From Parahoeflea alexandrii (lineage in GTDB: Bacteria > Pseudomonadota > Alphaproteobacteria > Rhizobiales > Rhizobiaceae): a DNA stretch of 64,000 nucleotides. Positions within the stretch are counted from its first letter, which is position 1, and the number at the start of each line of letters is the position of its first letter. The notes beneath the pieces are model-generated. The model saw nothing but the letters and a program-made list of their open reading frames with translations, did not search any database and was not told the DNA's origin. The DNA lies in the NCBI RefSeq assembly GCF_027214025.1, contig NZ_JAPWHB010000005.1, positions 444,575 through 508,574 on the forward strand, written 5' to 3'. The translations under genes were made by a program, and so were the position numbers. Below, piece after piece: positions 60,176-64,000 of the stretch.

Positions 60176-60801
60176 TCCCTGAATTCAGCCGGGTCGATGC
60201 CGAGCAGTGTCGCTGTTGAATCGAGTGCGATCCGGACCACGTCCATGCGGGAGAAATCATCGCCGCCCATGGAGATTTCGATCCACAATCCGTCGAGCAG
60301 CGCGTTCAGCACGATCGCGTGTTGCCGGATGGTCTGTTGTGAAGCATCTGTCCCGCGTTCCCGCAGGCATTCGCCGACCAGCTGTTCGATCAGGTCGCGG
60401 AAAGCCTGGTAGCCCTCGCGGTGCGCCTCGGCCATCACCGGGTCGGAGTTGACCGTTCCGATGAACGCCGCCCAGATCGACAGGGTCCGCCCGTCGGCCA
60501 CCGGCGCGGTCACCGAGGCGCGGATCAGGCCGGCAAGCTGCGTGTGGGCCGGACCGTCACCGCAGCCTGCGGCGGCCATTTCGATCAGGTCGGCGATGAA
60601 GGTCCGGTAGGCTGCCGCGACAAGCCGTTCCTTGTTGTCGAAGTAGCGGCGGATCAGACCGGGCGTTACGCCGGCGCGGTTGGCGACTTCCCGCACCGTC
60701 GCGCCGGCCAGTCCCAGTTCCGCGACACTGTCGAGAGTTGCCGCGATCAGGTCGTTTTGCCGGACCGCCTCGGGTTCGCGATGAAACGTCCTGCGCGTCA
60801 T
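60172..60801 (-). CDS. TetR family transcriptional regulator (BetI-like)
   Basis: The 209-residue regulator has an N-terminal helix-turn-helix (about 15-60, LGLAGATVREVANRAGVTPG) and an all-helical ligand domain. The N-terminus TRRTFHREPEAVRQNDLIAA resembles BetI-type regulators. It lies inside the guanidino-acid operon with ATGA overlaps on both sides, so it probably controls that operon and the divergent importer. Confidence 0.9.
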   Translation of the reverse strand: MTRRTFHREPEAVRQNDLIAATLDSVAELGLAGATVREVANRAGVTPGLIRRYFDNKERLVAAAYRTFIADLIEMAAAGCGDGPAHTQLAGLIRASVTAPVADGRTLSIWAAFIGTVNSDPVMAEAHREGYQAFRDLIEQLVGECLRERGTDASQQTIRQHAIVLNALLDGLWIEISMGGDDFSRMDVVRIALDSTATLLGIDPAEFRE

Positions 60802-61667
60802 TCCCGCCACACGGGGCGCGTCAGGCAGGTCGGACCGCCTTCGCACGGAATGCACAGCGCATCGGCGTTGAACGCGGTCACCTTGCAGCCGGCCTGTTCC
60901 ATCAGCGCGCGGGTCTTCGGAAACCCGTCGACCATGACGACTTCGCCGGGCGTCAGCGCCAGCACGTTGAGATTGAGCCCGTTGGAAGCCGCGAACTCGT
61001 CGTCCGGGGCTTCGACCAGCGTATAGTCGCGCTCTTTGAGCAACTGCCAGAAGGCCACCGGCAGCATCGGCGCGTAGACCAGCGCCAGTTTCTCGTCGAG
61101 CGGTGAAATCACCGACATCAGGTGCAGGCAGGCATCCGCGCCGTTGCCGAGCGGAAGATCGAATCCGAGCACGCTGACGCCGAGCGGAGCGAGGATTTTT
61201 CCCAACTGCTCGATGCCGGCCTGGTTGGTGCGCACGCCACGACCGACCGCAAGAGTGGTCTTGTCGACCCAGACGCAGTCGCCGCCCTCGACCGAGCCGG
61301 GCGCTTCGATCCGCCCGAGGACCGGAATGCCGGCGGCTTCATAGGCGCTTGCATGCAGGTCGGGCTCCGCCATCCGTCCGGGCTTGCCCATCCTGAGAAT
61401 GACCGCACCCTTGTCGGTGACAAGCGAAGGGTCGTGGGTGAACATCGCATCCGCGAGACCATCGCCCTTGTCCTCGATCCAGATGATCTCGGCGCCGCTT
61501 GCGGAGACGAGATCGGCGAAGATGCCGAACTGTTCGATGGCGCGATTGCCGTCGAAGCCGGGGCCATAATGCCAGTCTTCTGCCTTGGCCTGGCGCAGGC
61601 TGTCTCCGGGGGCGCGCATGATGACCCGCTTGAGCGGGGGAGTCATGGATTGAGATCCGTATGTCAT
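60798..61667 (-). CDS. Arginine deiminase/DDAH-fold hydrolase
   Basis: The 289-residue guanidino-group-modifying enzyme is of the pentein fold. Catalytic residues are visible: Glu127 and Asp130 in EGGDCVW, His182 in LHLMSV and Cys281 in EGGPTCLTRP, plus Asp79 in THDPSLV. It resembles dimethylarginine dimethylaminohydrolase, which yields citrulline and an amine, but its substrate could be arginine, a methylated arginine or 2-ketoarginine. It is first in the operon; ATG 61667 is used, and ATG 61646 is an alternative. Confidence 0.83.
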   Translation of the reverse strand: MTYGSQSMTPPLKRVIMRAPGDSLRQAKAEDWHYGPGFDGNRAIEQFGIFADLVSASGAEIIWIEDKGDGLADAMFTHDPSLVTDKGAVILRMGKPGRMAEPDLHASAYEAAGIPVLGRIEAPGSVEGGDCVWVDKTTLAVGRGVRTNQAGIEQLGKILAPLGVSVLGFDLPLGNGADACLHLMSVISPLDEKLALVYAPMLPVAFWQLLKERDYTLVEAPDDEFAASNGLNLNVLALTPGEVVMVDGFPKTRALMEQAGCKVTAFNADALCIPCEGGPTCLTRPVWRE

Positions 61668-61701
61668 GAAGGGGTCCGTTCTGGGGAAAGCAATTTTTGA
61701 A

Positions 61702-61729
61702 ATTATACACTTGATTAATTACTGCGCAA
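61702..61729 (-). promoter_or_regulatory. Promoter of the guanidino-acid operon
   Basis: On the minus strand TTGCGC (61724-61729) and a perfect TATAAT (61702-61707) are spaced by 16 bp, ending 35 bp before the hydrolase ATG. The gap of 111 bp to the importer ATPase is AT-rich here and suits TetR control of both directions. Confidence 0.5.
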
Positions 61730-61778
61730 GGGTCACGATTGCCCCGTACCGCTCCATGAGGAGCATCAGAGGAAGCGA

Positions 61779-62585
61779 ATGAGCAGTCGACAATCCGGCG
61801 CAAAAACCGGAACCGCATCACCTCCGCCCGCTGTTGAAGTCTCAGGTCTTCACAAGAGATTTGGTGACCTTGAGGTGCTCAAGGGCGTGTCTCTGTCGGC
61901 CGCCAATGGCGACGTGGTCGCCATCATCGGCGGATCGGGGTCAGGCAAGTCGACGATGCTCCGCTGCATCAACATGCTTGAGCTTCCGACCAGCGGTGCC
62001 ATCAGCATTCAGGGCGAGACCATCGAGATGAAGCCCGATCGATGGGGGGGGCTGCAGCCCGCAAATGCGGCACAGCTCCGCCGCATCCGCACCAGGCTTG
62101 CCATGGTGTTCCAGAGCTTCAATCTCTGGCAGCACATGACGGTGCTCGGCAATGTCATCGAAGCGCCAGTGCAGGTCATGGGCGTGCCGCGCGACGAGGC
62201 GATTGCGCGCGCCGAGAAACTGCTCGACCGCGTCGGTCTCTCCGACAAGCGGGATGTCTACCCGGCGTTCCTGTCGGGCGGCCAGCAGCAGCGCGCGGCG
62301 ATTGCCCGTGCTCTCGCAGTCGAGCCGGAAGTCATGCTGTTCGACGAGCCGACCTCGGCGCTCGATCCCGAACTGGTAGGCGAGGTGCTCGCCGTGATTG
62401 CCGATCTGGCGCGCGAAGGCCGCACCATGCTCTTGGTGACACATGAAATGAAGTTCGCCCGCGAGGTCGCCAATCATGTGGTCTTCCTTGCGGACGGGGT
62501 GATTGAGGAGGAAGGTCCGCCGGACGTGATCTACAGCGCGCCAAAGTCGGAGCGTCTCAAGAAATTCCTTGCGACCGTTCAATAG
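61779..62585 (+). CDS. Amino acid ABC transporter ATP-binding protein (HisP/AotP type)
   Basis: The 268-residue ATPase has Walker A GGSGSGKST (near residue 48), signature LSGGQQQRAAIARAL (near 166), Walker B VMLFDEPTSALDPE and THEMKFAREV, typical of polar amino-acid importers. AGGAAG precedes the ATG. It is first in a plus-strand importer operon divergent from the arginine-catabolic genes. Confidence 0.93.
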   Translation: MSSRQSGAKTGTASPPPAVEVSGLHKRFGDLEVLKGVSLSAANGDVVAIIGGSGSGKSTMLRCINMLELPTSGAISIQGETIEMKPDRWGGLQPANAAQLRRIRTRLAMVFQSFNLWQHMTVLGNVIEAPVQVMGVPRDEAIARAEKLLDRVGLSDKRDVYPAFLSGGQQQRAAIARALAVEPEVMLFDEPTSALDPELVGEVLAVIADLAREGRTMLLVTHEMKFAREVANHVVFLADGVIEEEGPPDVIYSAPKSERLKKFLATVQ

Positions 62586-62632
62586 TCCAAGGTTCAATGG
62601 GCAAAGCCCGAACTCTTTAACAGGGGAAAATC

Positions 62633-63403
62633 ATGAAGAACAAAATCATCACCGCATTCGCAGCCCTCGGCATGACGCTGGCGGCCCACGCCGCATCCGC
62701 TGAAACCGTGCGCGTCGGCGTCGCCGCCGAACCCTATCCGCCTTTCACCGAACCGGATGCCGCCGGCAACTGGACCGGTTGGGAAATCGACTTCATGAAC
62801 GCGGTCTGCACTGAGGCCAAGCTCGATTGCGTGGTCACCCCGGTCGCCTGGGACGGCATCATTCCGGCGCTGACCTCGAACAAGATAGACGCGATCGTCG
62901 GTTCGATGTCGATCACCGAAGAGCGGATGAAGACCATCGATTTCTCCGACAAGTACTACAACACCCCGTCCGTCATCGCGACCGCCAAGGGCTCGGGCAT
63001 CACTCCTGATGCCGCCGGCCTGAAGGACAAGATCATCGGCGTCCAGGTCTCGACCATTCACCAGGATTACGTCACCACCCACTTCGGCGACGTGGCTGCC
63101 GAGGTGAAGGAATACCAGACCCAGGACGAGGCCAACCAGGATCTCGCCGCCGGTCGCGTTGACGCCATCATGGCGGATTCGCTGGCGCTTGATGCCTTCG
63201 TCAAATCCGACGCCTGCTGCGAGATCGTCGGTGCAGTCGAAGATGACCCGGCTATTCTGGGTGCCGGTGTGGGCGTCGGCCTGCGCAAGGGCGATGATGC
63301 GCTGCGCGAGAAGTTCAACACGGCGATCGCCACCATCCGCGAGAACGGCACTTACGACGAGTTCTCCAAGAAGTATTTCGACTTCGACATCTACGGTAAG
63401 TAA
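62633..63403 (+). CDS. Amino acid ABC transporter substrate-binding protein (ArgT/HisJ type)
   Basis: The 256-residue periplasmic protein has a 23-residue signal peptide ending in ASA. The start TVRVGVAAEPYPPF, then GWEIDFMNAVC and the ligand-contact stretch IVGSMSITEERMKTIDFSD, are typical of the lysine/arginine/ornithine family. Position beside arginine-degrading genes makes arginine or a guanidino compound the probable ligand. Confidence 0.92.
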   Translation: MKNKIITAFAALGMTLAAHAASAETVRVGVAAEPYPPFTEPDAAGNWTGWEIDFMNAVCTEAKLDCVVTPVAWDGIIPALTSNKIDAIVGSMSITEERMKTIDFSDKYYNTPSVIATAKGSGITPDAAGLKDKIIGVQVSTIHQDYVTTHFGDVAAEVKEYQTQDEANQDLAAGRVDAIMADSLALDAFVKSDACCEIVGAVEDDPAILGAGVGVGLRKGDDALREKFNTAIATIRENGTYDEFSKKYFDFDIYGK

Positions 63404-63432
63404 CATGCCGGTCACGGCGCATTGCGCTCTAA

Positions 63433-63463
63433 CCGGCCCGGCGGGTAATCTCCGCCGGGCCGG
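63433..63463 (+). repeat. Intercistronic stem-loop after the amino-acid-binding-protein gene
   Basis: A perfect 12-bp repeat (CCGGCCCGGCGG and CCGCCGGGCCGG) with a 7-nt loop lies 29 bases past the stop and 14 bases before the permease ATG. There is no T-run. It is the strongest of five such hairpins in the window. Confidence 0.75.
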
Positions 63464-63477
63464 CAAGGTCGTTTTCC

Positions 63478-64000
63478 ATGCTTGAGTGGATTGCGGGCCT
63501 CGCTTCCTGGGAGCTGCTGGCGCTCGAACCGCCGGGCTGGGGAGGCGTGCTGCTCGGAGGCCTCGCCATCTCGCTCCAGGTCGCTGTCGGCGGCTATCTC
63601 CTGGGCTTTCTGATTGGCGTCGGCGGCGCCACGGGCAAGCTCTATGGAGGCCCGATCCTGCGCGATCTTCTCGACGTCTACACCACGCTTGTTCGGGCCG
63701 TCCCCGAACTGGTTCTCATCCTGCTGCTCTATTACGCAGGTACCGATGCGCTCAACCAGCTGATGCTGCTGATCGGCGCCGAGCGTGTCGATATCAGCGG
63801 TCTTGCCGCCGGCATCTTCGTCATCGGCGTGGTCCAGGGCGCCTACCAGACCGAGGTTCTGCGCGGCGCCTTCAAGGCCGTACCTCATGGCCAGATCGAG
63901 GCGGCGCGCGCCTATGGCATGTCGTCGCTGCAGGTGCTCAGGCGCATCACGCTTCCCGGCATGCTGCCCCATGCCGTTCCCGGTCTCGCCAATCTCTGGC
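63478..64000 (+). CDS. Amino acid ABC transporter permease (HisQ/AotQ type), N-terminal part
   Basis: About 174 residues are visible before the window ends. Transmembrane segments include LLGGLAISLQVAVGGYLLGF, and the EAA loop EAARAYGMSSLQVLRRITLP is complete. It is one of the two membrane subunits of the arginine-type importer; the second should follow outside the window. The ATG at 63478 comes right after the hairpin. Confidence 0.9.
   Translation, partial: MLEWIAGLASWELLALEPPGWGGVLLGGLAISLQVAVGGYLLGFLIGVGGATGKLYGGPILRDLLDVYTTLVRAVPELVLILLLYYAGTDALNQLMLLIGAERVDISGLAAGIFVIGVVQGAYQTEVLRGAFKAVPHGQIEAARAYGMSSLQVLRRITLPGMLPHAVPGLANLW

Overview
The window is 64 kb of GC-rich DNA, densely packed with protein genes. 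The protein families point to an alphaproteobacterium of the Hyphomicrobiales (Rhizobiales), perhaps a Hoeflea, Rhizobiaceae or Phyllobacteriaceae relative. Evidence for this is the number of sugar, polyamine, peptide and amino-acid ABC importers, the De Ley-Doudoroff style galactose genes, single-domain XylG, an OFA-family transporter with a sigma54 two-component system, and a small RNA of the alpha-r14 'cuckoo' type. The taxonomic placement is inference; no rRNA or tRNA gene was found. I saw no insertion sequence, prophage, integrase or CRISPR array.

Region 1 (1-8.8 kb) is an alpha-galactoside utilisation locus: a CUT1 ABC importer (binding protein, two permeases, ATPase), a GH36 alpha-galactosidase, an SDR that is probably galactose dehydrogenase, DgoK (cut by the window edge) and a divergent IclR regulator. 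Region 2 (8.9-11.6 kb) has an acyl-CoA ligase and a LuxR-type regulator. Region 3 (11.6-19.5 kb) has the xylose-type importer xylFHG, divergent from a ROK repressor. The repressor is translationally coupled to a periplasmic di-haem oxidoreductase and an FG-GAP/ASPIC protein. A probable anti-Shine-Dalgarno small RNA follows at about 19.65-19.79 kb.

Region 4 (19.9-27 kb) has a sigma54 response regulator, a sensor kinase and an OFA-family transporter with a -24/-12 promoter, then a LysR regulator and purU. Region 5 (27.1-32.7 kb) is a putrescine import and catabolism operon in the same order as E. coli ydcSTUV-patD. Region 6 (32.8-43.4 kb) is mixed: ArsC, a secreted VWA protein with a secreted partner, an AHL-receptor-like LuxR, LysR, a small secreted protein, a DHA2 exporter, a DEAD-box helicase and CheW. 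Region 7 (43.5-50.2 kb) is a three-gene cluster of transglutaminase-DUF2126, ATP-grasp/alpha-E and transglutaminase proteins, a predicted and poorly characterised peptide ligase/peptidase system.

Region 8 (50.2-56 kb) is a dipeptide/oligopeptide-type ABC operon, divergent from argE. Region 9 (57.4-64 kb) is a guanidino-amino-acid cluster: a TPP-dependent 2-oxo acid decarboxylase (AruI-like), an aminotransferase (AruH-like), a TetR regulator and a DDAH/arginine-deiminase-fold hydrolase, divergent from an arginine-type ABC importer that runs off the window end.

The overall picture is a scavenging heterotroph that imports plant- or alga-derived sugars, polyamines, peptides and arginine-like compounds, each under a local regulator. 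A feature that cuts across regions is a stable stem-loop immediately after all five complete ABC binding-protein genes.
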